From contig JAVEEJ010000125.1 in NCBI GenBank assembly GCA_030840515.1, positions 1-6,368 of the forward strand: a stretch of 6,368 bases of DNA. The letters run 5' to 3'. Source of the DNA: Frankiaceae bacterium. Lineage in GTDB: Bacteria > Actinomycetota > Actinomycetes > JAVEEJ01. A program made the position numbers and the translations under genes. This document shows, in pieces, positions 1 through 6,367 of this stretch. Positions within the stretch are counted from its first letter, which is position 1. Each line of letters opens with the position of its first letter. Below the pieces are notes generated by a model, which saw only the letters and a list, made by a program, of their open reading frames with translations, was not told the origin of the DNA and did no database searches.

Positions 1-1700
1 AGAAGGGCATCACGATCCTCGCGAAGAACACCGCGGTGAAGCACGGCGACCTCACGATCAACATCATCGACACCCCGGGCCACGCGGACTTCGGCGGTGA
101 GGTCGAGCGCGGACTGTCGATGGTGGATGGGGTGGCGCTGCTCGTCGACGCCTCGGAGGGGCCGCTTCCGCAGACCCGCTTCGTGCTGCGCAAGGCGCTC
201 GCGCAGAACATGCCGGTCATCCTCATCATCAACAAGGTCGACCGGTCCGACGCGCGCATCGCGGAGGTGGTGGACGAGACCTACGAGCTGTTCCTCGACC
301 TCGACGCGACCGCGGAGCAGATCGAGTTCCCGATCGTCTACTGCCAGGCACGGACGGGACAGGCGTCACTGAACCGGCCGGAGAACGGCACGTCTCCGGA
401 CAGCCCTGACCTCGAGCCGCTGTTCCAGGTGATCCGCGAGACGATTCCGGCTCCCGAGTACGACGAGTCGGCCCCGCTGCAGGCGCACGTCACGAACCTT
501 GACGCCTCGCCCTACCTCGGCCGGCTCGCGCTGTGCCGGATCCACAATGGCTACCTGAAGAAGGGCCAGCAGGTCGCGTGGTGCAAGCAGGACGGCACCA
601 TCGAGCGGGTCAAGCTCACTGAGCTGCTCGGTACCGTCGCGCTCGAGCGGGTGCCCATCGAGACGGCCGGACCTGGTGACATCGTCGCGATCGCGGGCAT
701 CCCCGAGATCACCATCGGCGAGACCCTGACCGACCCCGAGGACCCACGGCCGCTGCCGGTCATCACGATCGACGAGCCCAACATCTCGATGACGATCGGC
801 ATCAACACCTCGCCGCTGGCGGGGGAGAGCGGCAAGAAGCTGACGGCGCGGCTGGTGAAGAACCGGCTCGACGCGGAGCTGGTCGGCAACGTCTCGATCC
901 GGGTGCTGCCGACGGAGCGACCGGACACCTGGGAGGTCCAGGGCCGCGGCGAGCTGCAGCTCGCGATCATGGTGGAGATCATGCGGCGTGAGGGCTTCGA
1001 GCTCACCGTGGGCAAGCCGCAGGTCGTGACGCGCATGATCGACGGGAAGATCCATGAGCCGATGGAGCGGCTGACCATCGATGCGCCGTCGGACTACCAA
1101 GGCGTGCTGATCCAGCTCATGGCGCTGCGCAAGGGCCGGCTCGAGCAGATGGTCGACCACGGCACGGGTTGGATCCGGATGGAGTACGTCGTCCCTGCGC
1201 GCGGCCTGATCGGCTTCCGCACCGAGTTCCTCACCGAGACCCGCGGCACCGGGTTGCTGCACCACGTGCACGAGCGCTACGAGCCGTGGCACGGCGAGCT
1301 GCGCACCCGCCCGACGGGTTCGCTCGTCGCGGACCGCCGTGGGCCGACCACCGGCTTCGCGCTGGCCAACCTGCAGGAGCGCGGCACGATGTTCGTCGGC
1401 CCCGGCACCGAGGTCTACGAGGGCATGATCGTCGGCGAGAACTCGCGCCAGGACGACATGGACGTGAACCCCACCAAGGAGAAGAAGCTCACCAACATGC
1501 GCCAGTCCTCGGGCGACATCCTGGTGCCGCTGATCCCGCACCGGGTGCTCTCGCTCGAGCAGGCGCTGGAGTTCTGCCGCGAGGACGAGTGCGTCGAGGT
1601 CACGCCGGCGACGGTGCGGATCCGCAAGGTCGTGCTGGACGCCTCAGAGCGCGAGAAGTCGCGCGGCAAGCGCGCGAAGCAGGCCCTCGCCGCGCAGTAG
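1..1700 (+). CDS. typA: TypA/BipA ribosome-associated GTPase, 5'-truncated by the window edge
   Basis: This is a translational GTPase of the EF-G-like TypA/BipA family. It binds the ribosome and acts in stress adaptation and ribosome assembly (family knowledge). The frame is open from the first complete codon at 3, where KGITILAKNTA is the end of the switch I region, so the true start lies upstream; the in-frame GTG at 36 is internal. Numbering from position 3, the G3 motif DTPGHADF is at residues 23-30 and G4 NKVD at 77-80. The G5 region reads YCQA at 113-116, where E. coli BipA has YASA. The P-loop is missing with roughly 50-60 N-terminal residues. About 565 residues remain of a usual 610-640. 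The translation-factor domain 2, the EF-G-like domain III/V region and the BipA-specific C-terminal domain follow, including GRGELQLAIMVEIMRREG, SLEQALEF and ECVEVTPATVRIRK. The tail is basic and ends at TAG 1698-1700. It converges on the next gene. Identity is very secure. Confidence 0.96.
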   Translation, partial: KGITILAKNTAVKHGDLTINIIDTPGHADFGGEVERGLSMVDGVALLVDASEGPLPQTRFVLRKALAQNMPVILIINKVDRSDARIAEVVDETYELFLDLDATAEQIEFPIVYCQARTGQASLNRPENGTSPDSPDLEPLFQVIRETIPAPEYDESAPLQAHVTNLDASPYLGRLALCRIHNGYLKKGQQVAWCKQDGTIERVKLTELLGTVALERVPIETAGPGDIVAIAGIPEITIGETLTDPEDPRPLPVITIDEPNISMTIGINTSPLAGESGKKLTARLVKNRLDAELVGNVSIRVLPTERPDTWEVQGRGELQLAIMVEIMRREGFELTVGKPQVVTRMIDGKIHEPMERLTIDAPSDYQGVLIQLMALRKGRLEQMVDHGTGWIRMEYVVPARGLIGFRTEFLTETRGTGLLHHVHERYEPWHGELRTRPTGSLVADRRGPTTGFALANLQERGTMFVGPGTEVYEGMIVGENSRQDDMDVNPTKEKKLTNMRQSSGDILVPLIPHRVLSLEQALEFCREDECVEVTPATVRIRKVVLDASEREKSRGKRAKQALAAQ

Positions 1701-1738
1701 CTGCTTCTGCGGTCGCCGTACTCGCTCGATCGTCGCGG
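1701..1738. other. Short convergent gap with no recognisable terminator
   Basis: This 38-bp gap separates the stop codons of two convergent genes. Only a 4-bp stem (GCAG/CTGC) around the typA stop codon is visible, with no GC-rich hairpin followed by a T run. Termination here is either factor-dependent or lies inside the opposite gene. Nothing else is seen. Confidence 0.5.
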
Positions 1739-3316
1739 CTAGGCCCCCCGGTCCAGCCGGACGAAGTAGAGGTCGGTGTTGTGCGGCGAGTCCGGGCGCG
1801 GGTTGGAGGCCCCCAGCACGACGCCCAGCCCGTCCTTGCGCATCGTGACCCCTCCGAAGTAGTCCCCGAAGAAGGAGTGCGTCGGCGTGCAGTCGGTGTC
1901 GCAGAAGCTCCCGTCACCGGCCGGTCCGGCGGTGCCGTCGAACGGTCCGAGCACCCGCTGCTCCGACCATGCACCGTCGCCGAACTGCCGCGCCCAGGCC
2001 TGCGTGGTGTGCGGCGGGTCTCCGGCGGGGTGGGCAGCCGGGTTGTCGTTGCGGTGGTCGTAGAACACCAGGCTCGGACGTCCGCCGCCGTCGACCAGCA
2101 CCGTCGGTGGCGCCACGATGTCGGGTCCGGCGAGGAACGGTGCCGACTCGACCGCGGGCCCAGCCGCTCGGGCGGCGCCCCAGGTCAGACCGCCGTCCGC
2201 TGACTCGATGACCATCGGCTGGATCGTCGCCGTGTCCACGCGCACCCAGCTCGCGGCGATCTGCCCGCTCGCGTTCCAACCGACGCCGACGTTGGTGAAA
2301 CGAGCGGGATCCATATCGGCGATCGTGCGCTGGGCGGTCCACGCACCGCCGAAGGCCTTGGTGGTCACGACGAGCTCGGTGGGACCGACCGTGTGAGGTG
2401 TCCGGCCCTTCAGGGCGGCGTCGTAGAGCGGGCCGGGGGGTGCCATCGCGTACTGCGCCTCCGGCACGGCCGAGGACAGCGCGGCGATGGCGCCGCCCGG
2501 TCCGACGACGAGACGGGTGCCGATAGCGATCGTGCCCGCGGGGGTGGCCGGCAGTCGCGTGGGTGCGCTCCAGTGCCGGCCCCCGTCCACCGTCGTGGCG
2601 AGGTAGACGTCGCGCGCGAAGGTGTAGATGTTCGCCTTCGACCAGAGCACGTAGGCGGTCCCGGAGTGAGCGGGATCGACCGTCACGTGGGACCCGTCGA
2701 TCGACTCCACGTCGCTGGCCCGGTCGAGCACGGTCGGCGTGCCCCAGCTGCCTGCTGTGCCGTCGTAGGAGGTGAGGACGACCACTCCCGTGTCGGGGTA
2801 GGCCGCCGCCGAGGGACGCAGCGCCTCCAGCGGTGCCGTGGTGCCCGAAGGCGGTGCCGCCGTGTCGGTCACCAGGTAGGTGACCTCGCCCGCCTTCGTC
2901 CGGCTGGCAACATCGCGGCCGATCGCCACGCTGGGGTCGAAGGCGCTGTGGTACTTGGTGCAGTCGTTGACGGTCACGCCGTGAACAGACCAGCTGGAGC
3001 CGCCGTCGTCGGAGACCGCGGCGGAGATGGCGTCGGAGTAACCCGTCATCCAGGCCGCGACCAGGTGGTCGGGGTTACTCGGGCTCGCGGCGAGGGCGGG
3101 CTCGACATCCCAGTCGCGCATGGCAGCCGTCTGGGCGTCGCTGGTCGGCCACGCCGTGCACTGGGGCATCGCGTTGGGACCGGACACCTGGGTCACGCGG
3201 ACCTGGTCATGCGCTGCAGCTCCAGCCGGGGCGGCGACTGCCGCACCGAGCGCTGCAGTGAGCGCTGTGAGGGCGACCGCAATGCCGATGCGCCGGCGCC
3301 GGGTGAACATGGACAT
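1739..3316 (-). CDS. Secreted Asp-box (BNR) repeat protein, sialidase-like beta-propeller
   Basis: This is a predicted exported protein of 525 residues. The N-terminus has a run of four arginines (R6-R9), a hydrophobic Ala/Leu-rich stretch (about 10-31) and an AGAAA segment near 31-35 that suits signal peptidase I. A twin-arginine signal is possible but the motif is poor. Three Asp boxes of the S/T-x-D-x-G-x-x-W type are clear: SDDGGSSW (102-109), TVDGGRHW (242-249) and SADGGLTW (372-379), with a degenerate one near 183-191. This spacing fits a sialidase-superfamily beta-propeller. An early EPALAASPSNPDHLVAAW segment (72-89) and a late FGDYFGG segment are typical of actinobacterial proteins labelled exo-alpha-sialidase. 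I could not assign the sialidase arginine triad or an FRIP motif, so enzymatic activity is unproven; it could be a binding protein or another glycosidase. No transmembrane anchor or LPXTG motif is seen at the C-terminus. The first ATG (3316) is preferred over the one at 3310 because a GAGGGG Shine-Dalgarno lies 8 nt upstream. It is transcribed divergently from the signalling operon. Confidence 0.85.
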   Translation of the reverse strand: MSMFTRRRRIGIAVALTALTAALGAAVAAPAGAAAHDQVRVTQVSGPNAMPQCTAWPTSDAQTAAMRDWDVEPALAASPSNPDHLVAAWMTGYSDAISAAVSDDGGSSWSVHGVTVNDCTKYHSAFDPSVAIGRDVASRTKAGEVTYLVTDTAAPPSGTTAPLEALRPSAAAYPDTGVVVLTSYDGTAGSWGTPTVLDRASDVESIDGSHVTVDPAHSGTAYVLWSKANIYTFARDVYLATTVDGGRHWSAPTRLPATPAGTIAIGTRLVVGPGGAIAALSSAVPEAQYAMAPPGPLYDAALKGRTPHTVGPTELVVTTKAFGGAWTAQRTIADMDPARFTNVGVGWNASGQIAASWVRVDTATIQPMVIESADGGLTWGAARAAGPAVESAPFLAGPDIVAPPTVLVDGGGRPSLVFYDHRNDNPAAHPAGDPPHTTQAWARQFGDGAWSEQRVLGPFDGTAGPAGDGSFCDTDCTPTHSFFGDYFGGVTMRKDGLGVVLGASNPRPDSPHNTDLYFVRLDRGA

Positions 3317-3324
3317 GGTGGCTT

Positions 3325-3330
3325 CCCCTC
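3325..3330 (-). promoter_or_regulatory. Ribosome binding site of the secreted Asp-box protein
   Basis: Read on the minus strand, GAGGGG lies 8 nt before the ATG at 3316 and 14 nt before the alternative ATG at 3310. The spacing decides in favour of the upstream start. Confidence 0.7.
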
Positions 3331-3345
3331 AGCCGCGGTGGTGCT

Positions 3346-3381
3346 GGACATCTCGGACGTTAGGGACCTTCGGGACAGCGC
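3346..3381. repeat. Four GGAC tetramers at exact 9-bp spacing
   Basis: GGAC occurs at 3346, 3355, 3364 and 3373, giving four consecutive 9-nt units that share only their first four bases (GGACATCTC, GGACGTTAG, GGACCTTCG, GGACAGCGC). The preceding 9-mer (3337-3345) begins GGTG and may be a decayed unit; the following one (3382-3390) does not match. The array is 30-65 nt upstream of the minus-strand ATG and 79-114 nt upstream of the plus-strand ATG. Function is unknown. Tandem operator half-sites or chance are both possible. Confidence 0.55.
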
Positions 3382-3420
3382 ACATCCGGGTCGGCACCAC
3401 AGATCAGATCAGGGCTGACC

Positions 3421-3450
3421 CTCATAGACCCGCGCTCTGCCAAGCCTCAA
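3421..3450 (-). promoter_or_regulatory. Candidate sigma-70-type promoter for the secreted Asp-box protein
   Basis: On the minus strand, TTGAGG (3445-3450) and TATGAG (3421-3426) are separated by 18 nt, resembling TTGACA and TATAAT. Transcription would begin near 3414, giving a leader of about 98 nt that contains the GGAC array. The match is imperfect and the call rests on sequence alone. Confidence 0.25.
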
Positions 3451-3459
3451 GATGTCCGG

Positions 3460-3819
3460 ATGGTCCGCACCGCTCTCGTCGTCGACGACCACGATGGGTT
3501 CCGTTCGACTGCCCGCAGGCTGCTCGAGGCGGCCGGCTTCGAGGTGGTCGGAGAGGCCGCGGACGCGGCTGCGGCGGTCGCGCACGCCGTGCGGCTGCAT
3601 CCGGACGTGGTGCTGCTCGACATCCAGCTGCCGGACGGCGACGGGTTCGCCGTCGCAGAGCGGATAGCGATCGACTCACCGGCAAGCCTCGTGGTGCTCA
3701 CATCGAGCCGAGACCGCTCCGACTACGGGGCACGACTGAACGGTGTGGGTGTGCAGGGCTTCATCGCCAAGACCGACCTGTCAGGGGAGCGAATCGTGGC
3801 GCTGGTCGGTGCCGCGTGA
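3460..3819 (+). CDS. Stand-alone receiver-domain response regulator
   Basis: This 119-residue protein consists of a single CheY-like receiver domain with no output domain. The acidic pair D9-D10 opens the domain (VVDDHDGF). The phosphoacceptor is D54 in LLDIQLPDGDGF, with the switch residue T81 (VVLTSS) and the conserved lysine K104 (GFIAK), so phosphorylation chemistry looks intact. The chain ends about 15 residues after the lysine, just enough for the last helix. ATG 3460 is the only usable start: there is no in-frame ATG, GTG or TTG between it and the in-frame TAG at 3361. It lacks a clear Shine-Dalgarno. The stop TGA (3817-3819) shares one base with the ATG of the kinase gene, indicating co-translation. 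By family knowledge such proteins act through protein-protein contacts, as phosphate sinks or as relay intermediates. The partner is inferred from position. It is probably a single-domain regulator serving the adjacent kinase. Confidence 0.92.
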   Translation: MVRTALVVDDHDGFRSTARRLLEAAGFEVVGEAADAAAAVAHAVRLHPDVVLLDIQLPDGDGFAVAERIAIDSPASLVVLTSSRDRSDYGARLNGVGVQGFIAKTDLSGERIVALVGAA

Positions 3820-5729
3820 TGCGCCGCTCGTTCCAGGTGCTGATCGGAGCGGCAGCGGTGATCGCCGCCTACAGCTCGTGGAGCTCGCCGCACGCACCTC
3901 AGCTGCGCTGGATCCTCACCGGCTTCTCCTACATCGGCGTCGGGCTCTGGGTGTGGCACCGGCGCCCCGAGTCGCGCACGGGACCGCTGCTCATCATCAC
4001 CGGCTGGGCGGTCTGGTCCTCCATCGCGGAGGCCACCCGGGTTCCGCTCTTCTGGACACTCGGCTCGGCGCTGGAGGCATCCTGGTTGCCGCCACTGGCC
4101 TTCCTGATGCTGTCCTTCCCGAGCGGGAAGCTCACCAGCACCGCGCAGCGGATCGTCTTCTGGCTCTGCGTCGGCTTCGTGGCTGTCGCCGGCGTCGCGG
4201 GCTCTTTCGTCTACGACCCTCGCGACTTCGGCTGCACCAACTGCCAGCCGCGGCTCAACCTGATCCTGGTGCACTCGAGTCCTGACTACGTGCGCTACTG
4301 GGGCGGGTTGGTCGTTGCCGCCGCATTCGCCGTGGGGCTGCTCGGCTACAGCGGCTGGCGGGCCCGGCGGGGCAGCAGGAACGAGCGCCGCGTCTTCCTC
4401 GCGGGCGCGTCGGCCTTCGTGGTGGCTGCGACTGTGACGCTGCTGTGGACGTCGGCAGTGCGCACCGCCTTCCGGGTCATGCCGATCGCCGTCGTCCTGC
4501 TCCTCGCCCTCGTGGTGATGATCGTGACTCGGTGGTGGCGGGCCAGTGCCCCGCTGCAGCGGGTGCTCAGCCCGATGCTGTTCCCCGCCGTGGCCTTCTG
4601 CCTCGCGGTCGCGGCGCAGCAGGCGATCGGTGGGCTGCTCAACCTCTGGACCGTCTTCCGGCCATCGCCCTACATCTTCCGGCTGATCACAGACATCGCA
4701 GTCTTCGCAGCGATGTCACTTCCCCTGACCTTCCTGCTCGGACTGGCCAGGACTCGCGCCCGGCATCTCGTCGTGCGCGACCTCGTTGTCCAGCTCGGTG
4801 AGCTGCCGCCGCTGCAAGAGCTCGAGCGCGTGCTCTCTCGGACGCTCCGCGACCCGTCCCTCGCGGTCGGGCGTTGGGATGTCGAAAGGGGCGAGTACGT
4901 CGACACCGCGGGTCAGCCGATGCTGCTCCCAACGGAGGGATCGGGTCGCTCGACGACGCTGCTGGAGCGAGAGGGAAACCCGCTCGCGGCGATCGTCCAC
5001 GACGACGCCTTGCTGGAGGACGACGGCCTGCTGAGCTCTGTAGCGACGGCCGCGCGGTTCGTCGTCGAGAACGAGGGCCTGCAGGCCGAGGTGCGTGCAC
5101 AGCTGGAGGATGTCCGGGCCTCGCGAGCTCGCATCGTCGCGGCGGCCCAGGAGGAGCGGCGCCGACTCGAGCGCGACCTGCACGACGGCGCGCAGCAGCG
5201 ACTTGTCTCCGTCTGCCTCGACCTCAAGCTCGCTGCGAGCGCGGGTGAGCACGAGGTCCCGCCGCAGACACGCCGGCTCTTGGTCGATGCGTCCACCGAG
5301 CTCGAGCGCGCGCTGGCGGAACTGCGGGAGCTCGCGCGCGGGATCCACCCGGCAGTGCTGACCGACGAGGGTCTCGGACCGGCGCTTCGCTCCCTCGCCG
5401 ACCGATCGCGGCTCCCGACCGAGGTGGACTTCCAGGTCGGCGAGCGGCTCGGAGCTCAGGTTGAGGCGGCTGCCTACTTCGTGGCCTCAGAGGCACTTGC
5501 GAACGTGGCCAAGCACGCGAAGGCAACCCGCGCCTCCGTCGCCGTGAGCCGACCCAATGGCCACCTGGTGATCCGCGTCGAAGACGACGGTGTCGGCGGT
5601 GCGGACCCGGAGCGTGGGTCGGGTCTGAGAGGCCTGATCGACCGGGTGGGCGCGGTGGACGGCCGGCTGGAGCTGACCACGACTCCCGGCGGCGGGACAG
5701 CGGTCGTGGCGGAGATTCCGTGCGCGTAG
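3819..5729 (+). CDS. Membrane sensor histidine kinase, HisKA_3 (NarL-partner) type
   Basis: This 636-residue sensor kinase is expected to autophosphorylate and donate to the neighbouring receivers. About ten hydrophobic segments lie near residues 5-20, 31-46, 55-72, 77-100, 112-131, 161-180, 192-211, 218-236, 252-274 and 290-309. Arginine-rich loops at 47-53, 181-191, 238-248 and 311-315 place the C-terminus in the cytoplasm. The predicted outside loop after segment five carries a CTNC motif (C139, C142). Residues about 320-425 form a degenerate GAF-like linker, followed by a coiled coil (about 425-450). The dimerisation helix has RRRLERDLHDGAQQRL with H455 as phosphoacceptor, and D456 to Q460 match the DxxxQ phosphatase motif. 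The ATPase domain has N562 (ALANVAKHA), DDGVGG (589-594) and GSGLRGL (600-606). The start overlaps the previous stop by one base. The open frame extends upstream of 3819, but that extension crosses the receiver gene in another frame and is not coding. The signal sensed is unknown. Confidence 0.94.
   Translation: MRRSFQVLIGAAAVIAAYSSWSSPHAPQLRWILTGFSYIGVGLWVWHRRPESRTGPLLIITGWAVWSSIAEATRVPLFWTLGSALEASWLPPLAFLMLSFPSGKLTSTAQRIVFWLCVGFVAVAGVAGSFVYDPRDFGCTNCQPRLNLILVHSSPDYVRYWGGLVVAAAFAVGLLGYSGWRARRGSRNERRVFLAGASAFVVAATVTLLWTSAVRTAFRVMPIAVVLLLALVVMIVTRWWRASAPLQRVLSPMLFPAVAFCLAVAAQQAIGGLLNLWTVFRPSPYIFRLITDIAVFAAMSLPLTFLLGLARTRARHLVVRDLVVQLGELPPLQELERVLSRTLRDPSLAVGRWDVERGEYVDTAGQPMLLPTEGSGRSTTLLEREGNPLAAIVHDDALLEDDGLLSSVATAARFVVENEGLQAEVRAQLEDVRASRARIVAAAQEERRRLERDLHDGAQQRLVSVCLDLKLAASAGEHEVPPQTRRLLVDASTELERALAELRELARGIHPAVLTDEGLGPALRSLADRSRLPTEVDFQVGERLGAQVEAAAYFVASEALANVAKHAKATRASVAVSRPNGHLVIRVEDDGVGGADPERGSGLRGLIDRVGAVDGRLELTTTPGGGTAVVAEIPCA
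5711..5714 (+). promoter_or_regulatory. Ribosome binding site supporting the GTG start at 5720
   Basis: GGAG lies inside the 3' end of the kinase gene, 5 nt before the GTG at 5720. With the 10-base gene overlap it supports translation by coupling and supports the non-ATG start, which gives the normal receiver N-terminus MRVAVADD. Confidence 0.5.
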
Positions 5730-6367
5730 CAGTCGCTGACGACTCGGTGCTCTTCCGTGCGGGTGTGGTCAGAGTCCTGACGAGCGCCGGCCACGAGGTG
5801 ACCGCCGAGGTCGGTGACGCGGACCAGCTGCTTGCTCATGTCGCGGTCGCAGGGCCGGACGTCGTCGTCGTCGACGTCCGGATGCCGCCGACCCACACCA
5901 ACGAAGGACTGGTTGCCGCGGAGCGGATCCACGCGGAGCATCCCGGCACCGGCGTACTCGTGCTCTCGCAGGCGGTTGAGCCCTCGTATGCGATGAACCT
6001 GCTGGGGGCTGGTGCGCAGGGGATCGGCTACCTGCTGAAGGACCGCGTGCTGGACCTCGACGAGTTCGTCGACTCCGTCCGGCGGGTGGCGGCAGGGGGT
6101 ACGGCTGTGGACCCCGAGGTGATCCGGCAGCTGATCTCGCGTCAGCGCGGCCAGCACCCGCTCGATGCGCTCTCTGCCCGAGAACGTGAAGTGCTTGCGC
6201 TCATGGCGGAAGGGCGCTCCAACCAGTCGATCTTCGAGCGGCTGGTGCTCAGCCCCAAAACGGTCGAGGCGCACGTGCGCAACATCTTCGCCAAGCTCGG
6301 TCTGGTGGAGGACGAGGACGACCATCGCCGGGTGCTCGCCGTCCTGACCTACCTGAGCGCCGGGTAG
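5720..6367 (+). CDS. NarL/LuxR-family DNA-binding response regulator
   Basis: This 215-residue protein is the transcriptional output of the operon. The N-terminal receiver (1-122) has the acidic pair D7-D8, phosphoacceptor D52 (VVVVDVRMPP), switch residue S83 (VLVLS) and K107 (YLLKD). A linker leads to a LuxR/GerE-type helix-turn-helix at about 148-212, with LSAREREVLALMAEG (151-165), SNQSIFERL (167-175) and the recognition-helix region SPKTVEAHVRNIFAKLGL (178-195). The DEDDHRRVLAVL tail is typical of actinobacterial members. Length and layout are normal for the family. The GTG start overlaps the kinase stop by 10 bases. By family rules phosphorylation at D52 should promote dimerisation and DNA binding. 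Targets are unknown; candidates are its own operon and the divergent secreted-protein gene. It is complete, and its stop ends one base before the window edge. Confidence 0.95.
   Translation: MRVAVADDSVLFRAGVVRVLTSAGHEVTAEVGDADQLLAHVAVAGPDVVVVDVRMPPTHTNEGLVAAERIHAEHPGTGVLVLSQAVEPSYAMNLLGAGAQGIGYLLKDRVLDLDEFVDSVRRVAAGGTAVDPEVIRQLISRQRGQHPLDALSAREREVLALMAEGRSNQSIFERLVLSPKTVEAHVRNIFAKLGLVEDEDDHRRVLAVLTYLSAG

Larger units (their letters stand above)
3317..3459. promoter_or_regulatory. Divergent intergenic region between the secreted protein and the signalling operon
   Basis: These 143 bp separate two genes transcribed away from each other, so promoters for both must lie here or extend into the coding ends. 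The region holds the Shine-Dalgarno of the minus-strand gene, a four-unit 9-bp GGAC array (3346-3381), an AGATC tandem duplication (3401-3410) and a weak minus-strand promoter candidate (3421-3450). No convincing plus-strand -35/-10 pair was found. There is no good Shine-Dalgarno before the plus-strand start at 3460. Confidence 0.6.

Noticed and set aside
366..1541. Long minus-strand open frame of 391 codons opposite typA
   Set aside because: It is a shadow of the strongly conserved typA gene. Its composition (His, Arg, Asp, Leu-rich) is typical of antisense frames in GC-rich DNA, and no domain is recognisable.
1694..1704. Possible terminator hairpin at the typA stop codon
   Set aside because: The stem is only 4 bp with a 3-base loop and no T run follows, so it is too weak to call.
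1169..2203. Plus-strand open frame running from the end of typA into the secreted-protein gene
   Set aside because: It overlaps typA in another frame and then lies antisense to the Asp-box protein. Its translation is Arg/Ala/Pro-rich with no motifs.
3401..3413. AGATC tandem repeat as an operator
   Set aside because: Only two 5-bp copies plus a partial third; too short to distinguish from chance and lacking symmetry beyond GATC.
2393..3418. Plus-strand open frame of 341 codons opposite the secreted-protein gene
   Set aside because: It is antisense to a gene with a signal peptide, Asp boxes and a good ribosome binding site. The translation is Gly/Arg/Val-rich and without recognisable domains.
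3120..3818. Upstream extension of the kinase open frame, which would give an 869-residue protein
   Set aside because: The extension runs antisense through the secreted-protein start, across the intergenic region and through the receiver gene in a different frame. Its translation is a low-complexity Arg/Gly/Ala-rich sequence, and the domain content begins only at ATG 3819.
5474..6325. Minus-strand open frame of 283 codons opposite the kinase end and RR2
   Set aside because: It spans two well-supported plus-strand genes and shows no domain; it is a GC-driven shadow.
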